A stretch of DNA of 26,350 nucleotides from DASZCR01 sp035942915 (GCA_035942915.1 DASZCR010000094.1:1-26350); one strand, 5' to 3'; positions 15,817 to 26,344 are shown, numbered from the stretch's first letter. Made by a program: numbers and translations. Notes: a model not told the origin generated them from the letters alone.

Positions 15817-16005
15817 GCTCGCTGAAAATCATCTTGACGCGATATTGCTGCGGGTGTTAGGTTTAACTCTGGCCTCCGGGGACAGGATTCGCCCCGCCCC
15901 GAAAGAGCCGACTCGCCCCACACGCCGCGTCCCGTCCCGTTACATTACGCTCTGACTTGAGATTGGCTGACGACGCGCGTCGAAGCGTCGAAGGAGAAAC
16001 GAAAG

Positions 16006-17490
16006 TTGGTCGCGGGACGACGCCCGACACTGCTCCTCGCGGATGATTCAGTCGCCACGCAGAAGGTCATCAGCCTGACTTTCGGTGACGAGGGCTACGA
16101 AGTGACGACCGTCTCGGACGGCCACGAGGCTCTCGAATTTCTGCGAGAGAACGCCCCACCCGATATCGTGCTGGCAGATTGTTTGATGCCCGGCCTGAAC
16201 GGCTACGAACTCTGCGAGCGCGTCAAAACAGACACACGCTGGCGGCATATCCCCGTCCTGCTCCTCGTCGGAATTTTTGAACCCTTTAATGAAGCGGAGG
16301 CGCGCAGAGTTGGCGCGGACGATGTCTTGACGAAACCTTTCCAGTCAATCAGAGATTTGATGAGCAAAGTCGGCTCGATGCTCGGCGGAGGCGGCAAGAC
16401 CGCCGACGAGCCGCCGCCGCATGAACGCGAAAGACACGAGCCGCCGCGTGAGCCGTCGCCTCAGCCCGCGCCTGAGCCGCGCACCGACAGCCACGCCGCA
16501 GAGTCTTCCGAAGTCGCCTCAGACCCGTTCGCCGACCTCGGAAGCGACGACCAGATGATTGAAGCCACACCCGCCGAAGGTTTCGGCACTCAAGAAGGAC
16601 AGACCCGATACGCCATGCCTGAACACGCCGAGCCTTTTGACGAACAGGACACCTTCAGCCGATTCCCGACCGGCGCAGACAAGCACGAAGCGCCCGCCGC
16701 ACAAGACGCCTCCGACGACATCGGCGAAGAGACGCTCATCACGACTCCGGTCGCGGCCAGTGCGCCCGCGCCCGCCGTCTCTCCGGCCGGAACTTTCAGC
16801 CGACAGATGGCCGGGGCGGCCGCAGCCGACGACACCTTGCTCGACCTCGGAGACATCGAGCCGCCGCCCTCCACGCTCGAAGCCGACGACTTCATCCTCG
16901 ACCTCAGCGACGAGACTCCCGCGCCGTCGCTCATCTCCGAACCGTCGCCGACGCCCGTCACGCAGGTTGCCGACAACGCCTCGGCTTTCGCCGAAGCCGC
17001 GCACGGCGAATCGGAGACGCACGCGCCGCTGGCCTTCTCGCCGACCATCGTCGAAGCCGAGACGGTCGAGGTCGAAGAGGCGACCGGGAGCCTCGCCGAG
17101 ACTGACATGCCGGGCGAGACGAGCGAGATGCGCGGCGCGCAGCCGTTCATCGAACCGACTGTAGTCGCCTCGGAAGCGCCCGTCCCCGTCGGCATGGAAG
17201 GCTCGCGTGTCAATCGCGGCGCGGAAGGAGACGTGGCGCGCCCGCCCGTCCGCGAGAGCGTTGACGAAGACGTGGCCGCAGGAGCGTCTGTGTCGGCCTC
17301 TGCCGCCGGGAGCGGCGCTGGTGTCTCGCAGGGACTCATTACGCTCGAACAACTCTCGCCCGAAGTCATCGACGCCGTCGCGCGCCGCGCCGTCGAACTG
17401 CTCTCCGAGAGAGTCGTGCAGGAGATTGCGTGGGAGGTCGTCCCGCAGTTGGCCGAACTGATGATTCGGCGTCGGCTCGACGAAAAGTAA
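16006..17490 (+). CDS. Receiver protein with long disordered tail and conserved C-terminal helix
   Basis: There are 494 residues. An N-terminal receiver domain (~6-125) has D13/D14 (LADDS), phospho-acceptor D58 (VLADCLMP) and K110 (LTKPF). The usual Thr/Ser position falls in VLLLVGIFEPF and has no hydroxyl residue, a variant I recall in related acidobacterial and deltaproteobacterial proteins. Residues ~130-435 are Pro/Glu/Ala-rich and probably disordered. The last ~55 (LSPEVIDAVARRAVELLSER, EIAWEVVPQLAELMIRRRL) form a conserved helical region that loosely recalls PopZ-type oligomerisation tails. The TTG start is supported by AAGGAGAA 7 nt upstream. A polar or scaffold role is only a guess. 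Confidence 0.85.
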   Translation: MVAGRRPTLLLADDSVATQKVISLTFGDEGYEVTTVSDGHEALEFLRENAPPDIVLADCLMPGLNGYELCERVKTDTRWRHIPVLLLVGIFEPFNEAEARRVGADDVLTKPFQSIRDLMSKVGSMLGGGGKTADEPPPHERERHEPPREPSPQPAPEPRTDSHAAESSEVASDPFADLGSDDQMIEATPAEGFGTQEGQTRYAMPEHAEPFDEQDTFSRFPTGADKHEAPAAQDASDDIGEETLITTPVAASAPAPAVSPAGTFSRQMAGAAAADDTLLDLGDIEPPPSTLEADDFILDLSDETPAPSLISEPSPTPVTQVADNASAFAEAAHGESETHAPLAFSPTIVEAETVEVEEATGSLAETDMPGETSEMRGAQPFIEPTVVASEAPVPVGMEGSRVNRGAEGDVARPPVRESVDEDVAAGASVSASAAGSGAGVSQGLITLEQLSPEVIDAVARRAVELLSERVVQEIAWEVVPQLAELMIRRRLDEK

Positions 17491-17599
17491 AGCAGCAGGC
17501 AACAGACACAAGGCAAAAGTGAAGATGGCGAGGGCGACTCCTTCGTAGTCTTCACTTTTGCCTTTTCCTTTTTGCCTTTTAACTTTTTCTGTCTGCCTT
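17491..17599. repeat. Heptad-built inverted repeat, CTTTTTC/TTGCCTT-type, before valS
   Basis: Left arm 17510-17525 and right arm 17549-17564 are perfectly complementary over 16 bp around a 23-nt loop. The right side then runs as seven consecutive heptads from 17551 to 17599: TTCACTT TTGCCTT TTCCTTT TTGCCTT TTAACTT TTTCTGT CTGCCTT. It begins right after the stop of the receiver gene. The T-rich side could terminate transcription; the word type is shared with 8336-8440. Confidence 0.85.
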
Positions 17600-17607
17600 G
17601 TTACTAT
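17579..17607 (+). promoter_or_regulatory. Possible valS promoter overlapping the heptad element
   Basis: TTAACT (17579-17584), 17-bp spacer, TACTAT (17602-17607); each matches 4 of 6. The -35 word is one of the heptads. The predicted start is only a few nt before the valS ATG, consistent with the lack of a Shine-Dalgarno sequence. Confidence 0.35.
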
Positions 17608-17619
17608 ATTTGCCACCTT

Positions 17620-20313
<2,694 letters not shown>

Positions 20314-20317
20314 AGGT

Positions 20318-21172
20318 ATGAACTGGCTCGACGAAGGCGCGCTCTTCTCGCAGATTGGCGCTTTTCTCAACGAAGATTTGGGACGCGGCGACATCACGAC
20401 GCAGGCCGTCGTCGTGCGCCAGCAGCGAGCGCGCGGCCGCTTCCTCGCCAAAGAGCCGATGGTCGTCGCCGGATTGGAAGCGGCCGAGGCCGTCTTCTCG
20501 ACGCTCGACTCGCAGCAGCAGATAGAGGCTTTCGTTACCGACGGCGACGAGGTTGAGGCGGGCAAAGTCATCGCACGCACGAACGGTTTCGCCGATGTGC
20601 TGCTCGCGGGCGAGCGCGTCGCCCTCAATCTCTTGCAGAGACTTTCGGGCATCGCCACGCAGACGCGCGCCTACGTCCGCGCCGTCGAGGGCACGAAGGC
20701 GCAGATAGTTGATACGCGGAAGACCACGCCGGGTTTGCGTATGCTTGAGAAGTACGCGGTCGTCGCTGGCGGCGGGCGCAACCATCGCTTCGGCCTCGAC
20801 GACGGCGTGTTGATTAAGGACAACCACGCGGCGCTCGCTGGCGGAGTCGGCGCGGCAGTCGAGCGTGCGCGGCGCGCGGTCGGCCATCTGCACAAGGTCG
20901 AAGTCGAAGTCTCGAACGAGCGCGAGTTGCGCGAGGCGCTCACGAGCGGTGCAGACACGCTCCTGCTTGATAACCAGACGCCGGAGGAGACGGCGCGGCT
21001 CGTTGGCATTGCCCGCGAACTTGCGCCGCAAGTCCTGCTCGAATCGTCGGGCGGTATCACGTTGGAGAACGTGCGCGCTTATGCAGAAGCGGGCGTTGAC
21101 CTCATCAGCATCGGTGCGCTCACGCACTCGGCGCGCGCGATGGACATCAGTTTCAAGATTCAGCCCGGCTGA
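20318..21172 (+). CDS. nadC: NadC, quinolinate phosphoribosyltransferase
   Basis: Converts quinolinate and PRPP to nicotinate mononucleotide in de novo NAD synthesis. The 284 residues match the family. Visible motifs are EDLGRGDITT near the N terminus, ERVALNLLQRLSGIAT, DTRKTTPGLR (substrate-binding Arg/Lys), GGGRNHRFGLDDGVLIKDNH, KVEVEVSN, LLLDN and LESSGGI, ending SIGALTHS. It starts 4 bp after valS, with AAAGG spanning the valS stop as the ribosome binding site, so the two genes are probably co-translated. No nadA or nadB is in the window. Confidence 0.96.
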   Translation: MNWLDEGALFSQIGAFLNEDLGRGDITTQAVVVRQQRARGRFLAKEPMVVAGLEAAEAVFSTLDSQQQIEAFVTDGDEVEAGKVIARTNGFADVLLAGERVALNLLQRLSGIATQTRAYVRAVEGTKAQIVDTRKTTPGLRMLEKYAVVAGGGRNHRFGLDDGVLIKDNHAALAGGVGAAVERARRAVGHLHKVEVEVSNERELREALTSGADTLLLDNQTPEETARLVGIARELAPQVLLESSGGITLENVRAYAEAGVDLISIGALTHSARAMDISFKIQPG

Positions 21173-21228
21173 GTCGCAGCACGCGAAGGGAACATCCAGC
21201 ACGCGGCGGCGTGTAAGTTAAGAACTGT

Positions 21229-21251
21229 CGGAGACGCAGCAGGCGTCTCCG
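21229..21251 (+). terminator. GC-rich hairpin after nadC
   Basis: CGGAGACGC (21229-21237) and GCGTCTCCG (21243-21251) form a perfect 9-bp stem with a 5-nt loop, 56 nt after the nadC stop. No T-tract follows. It lies between nadC and the next gene's ribosome binding site, so an attenuator role is also possible. Confidence 0.45.
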
Positions 21252-21278
21252 GCGCGACAAATTCATCGGAGGTTCGAG

Positions 21279-22121
21279 ATGAAAACGGGAATCGGCCGCA
21301 CGGCCACGACGTTGGTGTTGCTGCTCGCGGCGCTCTTCTTTCTCATGCCTGAAGCGCGCTCGCAGGGGCGCACGCGGCCTTCACGTCGCCAGACAAACCC
21401 CGTCCGCCCGGCCTCCGTGCCCGTGCCGACGCCTCTGCCGACGCCCAACGCTTCCGAGCCGCGTCTCGTCAGTTCGGCCGAAGACTTGGCGGCGCAGGAG
21501 GAGGCGCAACAGCAGCAGCCGCGCCAGACGACGCGCCGCACAGCGGGACGGCCGCGTCGCGGCACAGACACCGAACAGGAGTCGGAGCAGGAGCAGTTGC
21601 GCCGCACGGTTGACCGTCTGTCCGACCAGGTGACCCGTCTCTCCGAAGACATGACGGCGATTAAGGGCGAGCAACGCACGCTCGTTGACCTCGAACGACT
21701 CTCGCGCGCAGAGCAGCGCGCCGAGGGCTTGCGCGCGCAACTGCGCGACGTGATGGACAAGGAGTTTGCCCTTCAGGAGCGCACGGCGCAGGTTGAAGAC
21801 GAGTTGCAGCCGGACGCCATCGAACGCCGCGCCGCGCTTATCGGCAGCACGCGTCCCGCAGAGGTGCGCGACCAGATACGCCGCAGCCTCGAACGCGAGC
21901 GCGACCGCATCCGCGTCCAGTTGGAGATGCTCACCAACAGCCGCGCGCGTCTCGAATCGGCCATCGTCACGGCCGACGCCGAAGTGGAAAAACTCAAGCA
22001 GCGCATCGACGCCGCAGACCGCGAGGCCAACGCCGAAGGACGGACGACCAACCCCGTCCCCTTGCCCGCGAGCAATCCGCCCGCGACCGACACGACGACG
22101 CCCGAACCTCCGCTCTTCTAA
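21279..22121 (+). CDS. Exported coiled-coil protein of unknown function
   Basis: I do not recognise a named family. There are 280 residues: signal peptide 1-29 (TTLVLLLAALFFLMP, cleavage near ARSQG), a Pro/Arg/Thr-rich linker to ~100, then a long, nearly continuous coiled coil (about 105-250, for example LRRTVDRLSDQVTRLSEDM and RRSLERERDRIRVQLEMLTN), and a Pro/Thr-rich tail. This layout suits a periplasmic structural or adaptor protein, but no partner is indicated. GGAGG precedes the ATG by 6 nt. The stop is 4 bp before the xdhC-like gene, suggesting one transcript. Confidence 0.82.
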   Translation: MKTGIGRTATTLVLLLAALFFLMPEARSQGRTRPSRRQTNPVRPASVPVPTPLPTPNASEPRLVSSAEDLAAQEEAQQQQPRQTTRRTAGRPRRGTDTEQESEQEQLRRTVDRLSDQVTRLSEDMTAIKGEQRTLVDLERLSRAEQRAEGLRAQLRDVMDKEFALQERTAQVEDELQPDAIERRAALIGSTRPAEVRDQIRRSLERERDRIRVQLEMLTNSRARLESAIVTADAEVEKLKQRIDAADREANAEGRTTNPVPLPASNPPATDTTTPEPPLF

Positions 22122-22125
22122 ACTG

Positions 22126-22467
22126 ATGGCGACCATCGCACAGCTTGAGCTTTATCGTCTGATTGAAGAGGCGACGGCGCGCGGCGAGCGCGTCGCCGTC
22201 GCGACCGTCGCCGACACGCGCGGCTCGACGCCGCAAAGACGCGGCGCGAAGATGCTCTTCTTCGAGAACGGCGCGACGGCCGGGACGGTCGGCGGCGGCT
22301 GCGTCGAAGCAGAGGTCTGGGCAGAGGCGCGCGAGGCTCTGCGCGCAGGCGTCTCGCGCCTGCACAAGTTCAGTCTGACGGCCGACGAGGCCAGCGAAGA
22401 GGGCATGGTCTGCGGCGGCACGATGGAGATTTTCATCGACGTCTGGAATGAAGAGAGTGATAGGTGA
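22126..22467 (+). CDS. XdhC/CoxI-family N-terminal domain protein
   Basis: The 113 residues cover only the XdhC_CoxI domain: VAVATVADTRGSTPQRRGAK, GATAGTVGGGCVEAEVW with the conserved cysteine, and MVCGGTMEIFIDV. In XdhC proteins this domain binds molybdenum cofactor and helps its sulfuration and insertion into xanthine dehydrogenase-type enzymes. The usual C-terminal Rossmann domain is missing here and occurs in the gene at 22905. The last codons (ESDR and TGA) are written by the left arm of the heptad repeat at 22453, so the original C terminus has probably been replaced. ATG 22126 is 4 bp after the previous stop. No molybdoenzyme gene is in the window. Confidence 0.85.
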   Translation: MATIAQLELYRLIEEATARGERVAVATVADTRGSTPQRRGAKMLFFENGATAGTVGGGCVEAEVWAEAREALRAGVSRLHKFSLTADEASEEGMVCGGTMEIFIDVWNEESDR

Positions 22468-22552
22468 TGGGTGATGGGTGAGAGGAGAAATCCTGCTTTG
22501 TCCTATCACCTATTACCCATCACCCATCACTCTCTCCTTATCACCTGTGACT
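22453..22552. repeat. Heptad-built inverted repeat, GTGATAG-type, entering the xdhC-like gene
   Basis: Left arm 22453-22480 and right arm 22507-22534 are complementary at 25 of 28 positions around a 26-nt loop. The left side reads AGTGATA GGTGATG GGTGATG GGTGAGA from 22456. The right side reads as seven heptads from 22504 to 22552: TATCACC TATTACC CATCACC CATCACT CTCTCCT TATCACC TGTGACT. The stop codon of the preceding gene (22465-22467) lies within the left arm. Same family as 10368-10444. Confidence 0.88.
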
Positions 22553-22568
22553 AATTGAGGAGGCGCGT

Positions 22569-22901
22569 ATGCCGACATCGTTCATGGAGAACTACAAGGC
22601 GAAGCATCAGCATCCGCTGAACAGGCTGACGCATAACGTGGGTATCCCGATGATTGTCGCGTCGCTGGTCGTGGTCTTCTTCAACTGGCGTTGGGCGCTG
22701 GCGATGTTCGTCGTCGGTTGGATTCTGCAATTCGTCGGGCACTGGATTGAGGGCAATCAGCCGGCGTTCTTCCGCAATCCGGTCTATCTCATCATCGGGC
22801 CGCTCTGGCTGGTGCGTCGAGCACTCAGCGCCGTCGGGCTTGGCGGCGAGCGCGCGTCTGCTGCTACTGAGCAGAAGACACTGACGAAGCGCGCGCCCTG
22901 A
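22569..22901 (+). CDS. Mpo1-like (DUF962) membrane protein
   Basis: A small integral membrane protein of 110 residues. Yeast Mpo1 is an iron-dependent dioxygenase in alpha-oxidation of 2-hydroxy fatty acids; the bacterial role is not established. Visible motifs are KHQHPLNRLTHNVGIP (H15, H22), GHWIEGNQPAF (H58) and NPVYLIIGPLW, all family hallmarks, with hydrophobic segments at about 26-38, 43-57 and 70-82. GAGGAGG lies 6 nt before the ATG. It sits between the two xdhC-like genes, 4 bp before the second, so it is probably co-transcribed with it, although the pathways have no obvious link. Confidence 0.85.
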   Translation: MPTSFMENYKAKHQHPLNRLTHNVGIPMIVASLVVVFFNWRWALAMFVVGWILQFVGHWIEGNQPAFFRNPVYLIIGPLWLVRRALSAVGLGGERASAATEQKTLTKRAP

Positions 22902-22904
22902 GAG

Positions 22905-23750
22905 ATGAGCGACGCACGCAACCAACGCCCTCGCGCGAGAGTCGCGGACGCCTTGTCGCGCGTGCTGCGCGAGGGGAGACTGGCGGCACTCGCCACCATC
23001 ATCGAAATTCCCACCACGCGCTCCGGCCACGCAGTCGGTGCGAAGCTCCTTTTTGAAGAGTCAGGCGAGACGACGGGCGAGACCGGCGATGCATCGCTCG
23101 ACGCCTCGCTGGCGCGCTACGTCTCAGTCTTCCTCGCCTCGCGCGCGGAGGCGCGGACAATACGCGTCGAAGAGTTCGCACCGGAACTTGAAGCGTGGAA
23201 GGGTGCGCGCGTGCTCTTCGAGCGCATCGAGCCGGAACCGCGCGTGGTCGTCTGCGGCGCGGGACACGTCGGCGCGGCGCTGGCGCGTCTGGCGCATCGG
23301 GTCGGCTATCGCGTGACGCTGATTGACGACCGCGCAGATTTCGTCGCGCGCGAGCGTTTCCCGGAAGAGCGCATCGAGTTGATTGCGGCGTCCGGGTGGA
23401 GCGCGCCCGTGCGTGAGGCGATTGGGACAGGGCGCGGCGTCTTCGTCGCCGTCGTCACGCGCGGACACAACGAGGACGAGCAATGTCTGGCGGCGGTGCT
23501 CGCGTCGCGTCCCGATTATGTCGGCATGATTGGCAGCCGACGCCGCACCAACATCGTGCTCGGTCGCCTGCGCGAGGCCGGTTTTACAGAGGAGAGTTTG
23601 CGCGCCGTGCGTGCGCCGGTCGGCCTCGACATCGGCGCTATCTCGCCCGAAGAGGTCGCCCTCTCCATCCTCGCAGAGATAGTGTTGGAACGTCGCGGCG
23701 GCACGGGCGCGCCGCTCTCGGCGTGGCGACGCCGCACCTCCGAGCGATAA
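22905..23750 (+). CDS. XdhC-family protein with degenerate N-terminal and intact Rossmann domain
   Basis: There are 281 residues. The N-terminal ~100 keep the shape of the XdhC_CoxI domain (LAALATIIEIPTTRSGHAVG), but the GGGCVE motif has become GDASLD, losing the cysteine. Residues ~105-265 form the XdhC_C Rossmann domain: VVVCGAGHVGAALARLAHRV, TLIDDRADFVARERFPEE, VTRGHNEDEQCL, YVGMIGSRRR and PVGLDIGAISPEEVALSILA. Together with the gene at 22126 it may rebuild a complete XdhC-type molybdenum cofactor maturation factor, each protein supplying what the other lacks. The start is 4 bp after the Mpo1-like gene stop. Confidence 0.87.
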   Translation: MSDARNQRPRARVADALSRVLREGRLAALATIIEIPTTRSGHAVGAKLLFEESGETTGETGDASLDASLARYVSVFLASRAEARTIRVEEFAPELEAWKGARVLFERIEPEPRVVVCGAGHVGAALARLAHRVGYRVTLIDDRADFVARERFPEERIELIAASGWSAPVREAIGTGRGVFVAVVTRGHNEDEQCLAAVLASRPDYVGMIGSRRRTNIVLGRLREAGFTEESLRAVRAPVGLDIGAISPEEVALSILAEIVLERRGGTGAPLSAWRRRTSER

Positions 23751-23993
23751 CCGGCGCCCGTTTCAAAACCTGTGAGGCCGCTTCTTTTCGCTTTCCGGCG
23801 CGGCCGACAACCACCCGGCGCACACGCGCAATCAAAGCCGACAGCCAGACCGGGCGCACACCTGACGACGCTCCTGCAAGAAAGGGCGCGCCGCGCCGTT
23901 CTATCATCCGTAGAGCAGCAGGGGCGAACGTGCGTCCCCGTTTTCGGATGCCTCGCCCCAATCCTTGCAACCTCGTCTGAGGAGAGAAGTTCA

Positions 23994-26273
23994 ATGGCAC
24001 ATAGAAGAGTTCTCGTCAGCGCCGCCTGCGGCCTGTTCCTGTTCATTGCCGCGTGCGCGAGCGCCGCCGCGCAGGGCATCATCGTGCCGCGCCCGTGCGG
24101 ACGCTGCCCCGTGCCGCCGCGCCCTGTGCCCGTCATGCCGCAGGCGCTTCCCGTCAAGTCCATCAAGATTGACACGAAGATTGTCGGTCAGGTCGCCACC
24201 ACGCACGTCGAGCAGGTCTTCCGCAACGAGACGGACGCCGTGCTCGAAGGCACGTACTTCTTTCCCATTCCGGAGACGGCCTCCATCGTCGAGTTTGCCA
24301 TCTGGGAAGGCGACCGGCGGCTCGTCGGAGAGGTGCGTTCGCGCGAAGAGGCGCGGCGCATCTACGACGAGATAGTGCGACGACAACGCGACCCCGGCCT
24401 GCTCGAATACGCCGGACGCGACCTCTTTCAGGCGAGCATCTTTCCCATCCCCGCACGCTCCGACAAAAAACTCGAACTGACCTACTCGCAAGTGCTCAAG
24501 GCCGAAGGCGGCACGGTCGCTTATCGTTACCCGCTCGGCACGCGGCACAACTCCGCGACGGTCGGAACCGTCTCCGGCCGCGTCGAGATTGAGGGACGCA
24601 CGCCCGTCCGCAACGTCTATTCGCCGACGCACGCGCTCGACATACGGCGTGAAGGCGAACGCCCCGTGCGCGTCTCCTTCGAGTCGGCCGCCGGACGCGA
24701 GCCGCAAGACTTCCAGCTCTTCTACACGCGCTCGGAACAGGACTTCGGGCTGTCGCTCGTGACGCACCGCGAGCCGGGCAAACACGGCTACTTCCTGCTG
24801 ATGATTTCGCCGAAGGACGACATCTCCGAACGCGAGTACGCGGCCAAAGACATCGTCTTCGTGCTCGATACTTCAGGCTCGATGGACGAGGCCGGGAAGA
24901 TGGAGAAGGCGCGCGCCGCACTGCTTTACGGAGTGCGCAACCTGCGACCGGAAGACCGCTTCAACGTCGTTTCGTTCGCGAGCGAGGAGCACTTGATGAC
25001 GACAGGGCTGATTCAGGCCGACCGTCAGGGCATCGCGCGCGGCGAGGAGTTCGTCAACTCTCTGAAGCCGGTTGGCGGGACGAACATCAACGGCGCGCTG
25101 CTGGCCGCGATGCGCCTGTTCGAGCAGACAGAGCGCCCACGCATGCTCGTCTTCATGACGGACGGGCTGCCGACGGTCGGCGAGTCGAACACACAGCGCA
25201 TCGTCGAGAACGTGCGCGGCGCGCGCGTCTCCGGCGTGCGTCTTTTCACCTTTGGCGTCGGCTACGACGTGAACACGGCGCTTCTCGATAAACTGGCTTC
25301 CGAGAACGGCGGTGCGGCCGATTACGTCGAGCCGAAAGAAGACCTCGAAGTCAAAGTCTCGAACTTCTTCACGAAGGTTAACTTCCCCGTCTTGACCGAT
25401 TTACAACTGGACATGGGCGGCCTCGAAACAGACCTCGTCTATCCGCGCGACATGCCCGACCTCTTTCGCGGCACGCAAATCACGCTCATCGGCCGTTACC
25501 GCAACGGCTACGACCTGCGCGGCGCAACGCTCAGGCTGACGGGGCGCACAGGCCAGCGCCCGCGCACCTTCGAGTATGCGAATCTCGATTTTCCGCTGAC
25601 GCAGACGGACAACGACTTTCTGCCGCGTCTGTGGGCGACGCGACGCGTCGGCTGGTTGATGGAGCAGGTGAGGACGAACGGCGAGCAACAGGAGTTGCGC
25701 GATGAGATAGTCGATTTAGGCACGCGCTACGGCATCGTCACGCCTTACACCTCTTATCTCGCGCTCGAAGCAGACGCGGCGCAGGTAACCGACGGCATGC
25801 AGGCGACGCGGCGCGACCTCTCGATGGCGGCGCCGAAGCAGAGGACTGCGCGCGAGCGACAGGCGCGAGGCGGCGCGAATACGCAGAGCATGAGCACCGC
25901 CGATACGGCGGCTGCGCCCGCTCCGGTTGCGCCGCCGGCAGCGCGTGCGACGACGGGCGCGATAGCCGTCGAGCAGAGCAAGCGCGCGCGTGCGCAGCAG
26001 GAGGTGACGCGGGTCGAAGACGAAGAACTGTCGCGTGCGGCGACGACGCGCAAGGTCGGCGGCAAGACCTTCTACCTGCGCGGCGAAGTGTGGGTCGATG
26101 CGGAGTTCAAGGAGGAGGCGCGCCTGCCGGAGACGGTGCTTGAGTTCGGCAGCGAAGAGTATTTCGCGCTCGTGCGGCGCGAGCCGCAACTGGCGCGTTT
26201 CTTCGCTCTCGGCGACCGCGTCGTTCTCGTCTTCAAAGACCGCGTCTACCGCGTCAACGCCGCGACGAAATAG
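23994..26273 (+). CDS. Exported VIT/VWA domain protein
   Basis: The 759 residues have a signal peptide 1-27 (GLFLFIAACASAAAQ). A VIT domain (~45-180) contains QVFRNETDAVLEGTYFFPIP, RSREEARRIYDEI and IFPIPARSDKKLELTY. A VWA domain (~285-460) has a complete metal site: D292-x-S-x-S (DTSGSMDE), the GGTNI threonine and the FMTDGLPTVGE aspartate. A beta-rich region, the conserved TPYTSYLALE, an Ala/Arg-rich linker and a C-terminal module (VGGKTFYLRGEVWVD to FKDRVYRVN) follow. No membrane anchor is visible, so it is probably periplasmic or secreted, in metal-dependent protein binding. ATG 23994 has GAGGAGAG upstream and starts the signal peptide; the longer frame from 23772 is rejected. Confidence 0.92.
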   Translation: MAHRRVLVSAACGLFLFIAACASAAAQGIIVPRPCGRCPVPPRPVPVMPQALPVKSIKIDTKIVGQVATTHVEQVFRNETDAVLEGTYFFPIPETASIVEFAIWEGDRRLVGEVRSREEARRIYDEIVRRQRDPGLLEYAGRDLFQASIFPIPARSDKKLELTYSQVLKAEGGTVAYRYPLGTRHNSATVGTVSGRVEIEGRTPVRNVYSPTHALDIRREGERPVRVSFESAAGREPQDFQLFYTRSEQDFGLSLVTHREPGKHGYFLLMISPKDDISEREYAAKDIVFVLDTSGSMDEAGKMEKARAALLYGVRNLRPEDRFNVVSFASEEHLMTTGLIQADRQGIARGEEFVNSLKPVGGTNINGALLAAMRLFEQTERPRMLVFMTDGLPTVGESNTQRIVENVRGARVSGVRLFTFGVGYDVNTALLDKLASENGGAADYVEPKEDLEVKVSNFFTKVNFPVLTDLQLDMGGLETDLVYPRDMPDLFRGTQITLIGRYRNGYDLRGATLRLTGRTGQRPRTFEYANLDFPLTQTDNDFLPRLWATRRVGWLMEQVRTNGEQQELRDEIVDLGTRYGIVTPYTSYLALEADAAQVTDGMQATRRDLSMAAPKQRTARERQARGGANTQSMSTADTAAAPAPVAPPAARATTGAIAVEQSKRARAQQEVTRVEDEELSRAATTRKVGGKTFYLRGEVWVDAEFKEEARLPETVLEFGSEEYFALVRREPQLARFFALGDRVVLVFKDRVYRVNAATK

Positions 26274-26290
26274 CAGCGGCCGACTCAGGC

Positions 26291-26344
26291 CGACAGTAGT
26301 CAGTAACCGGCACGCATTGCGCTGCCGGTTACTGACTACTGTCG
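26291..26344 (+). terminator. Perfect 22-bp inverted repeat after the VIT/VWA gene
   Basis: Arms 26291-26312 and 26323-26344 are perfectly complementary over 22 bp with a 10-nt loop, 17 nt after the stop, followed by TTTGTT. Each arm contains two diverged heptads (ACAGTAG TCAGTAA). It would make a strong terminator hairpin and also fits the palindrome class seen elsewhere in the window. Confidence 0.65.

Noticed and set aside
15834..15862. TTGACG-17-TTAGGT as a promoter for the 16006 gene
   Set aside because: The -10 match is poor (about 3 of 6), so not supported.
17572..17619. TTG start for valS
   Set aside because: It lies in the T-rich heptad repeat and would add a hydrophobic segment foreign to ValRS.
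22453..22552. CRISPR-like repeat array
   Set aside because: The repeat unit is 7 bp with no unique spacers, arranged as an inverted repeat.
23772..23993. N-terminal extension of the VIT/VWA protein
   Set aside because: It would bury the signal peptide; ATG 23994 has a strong ribosome binding site.
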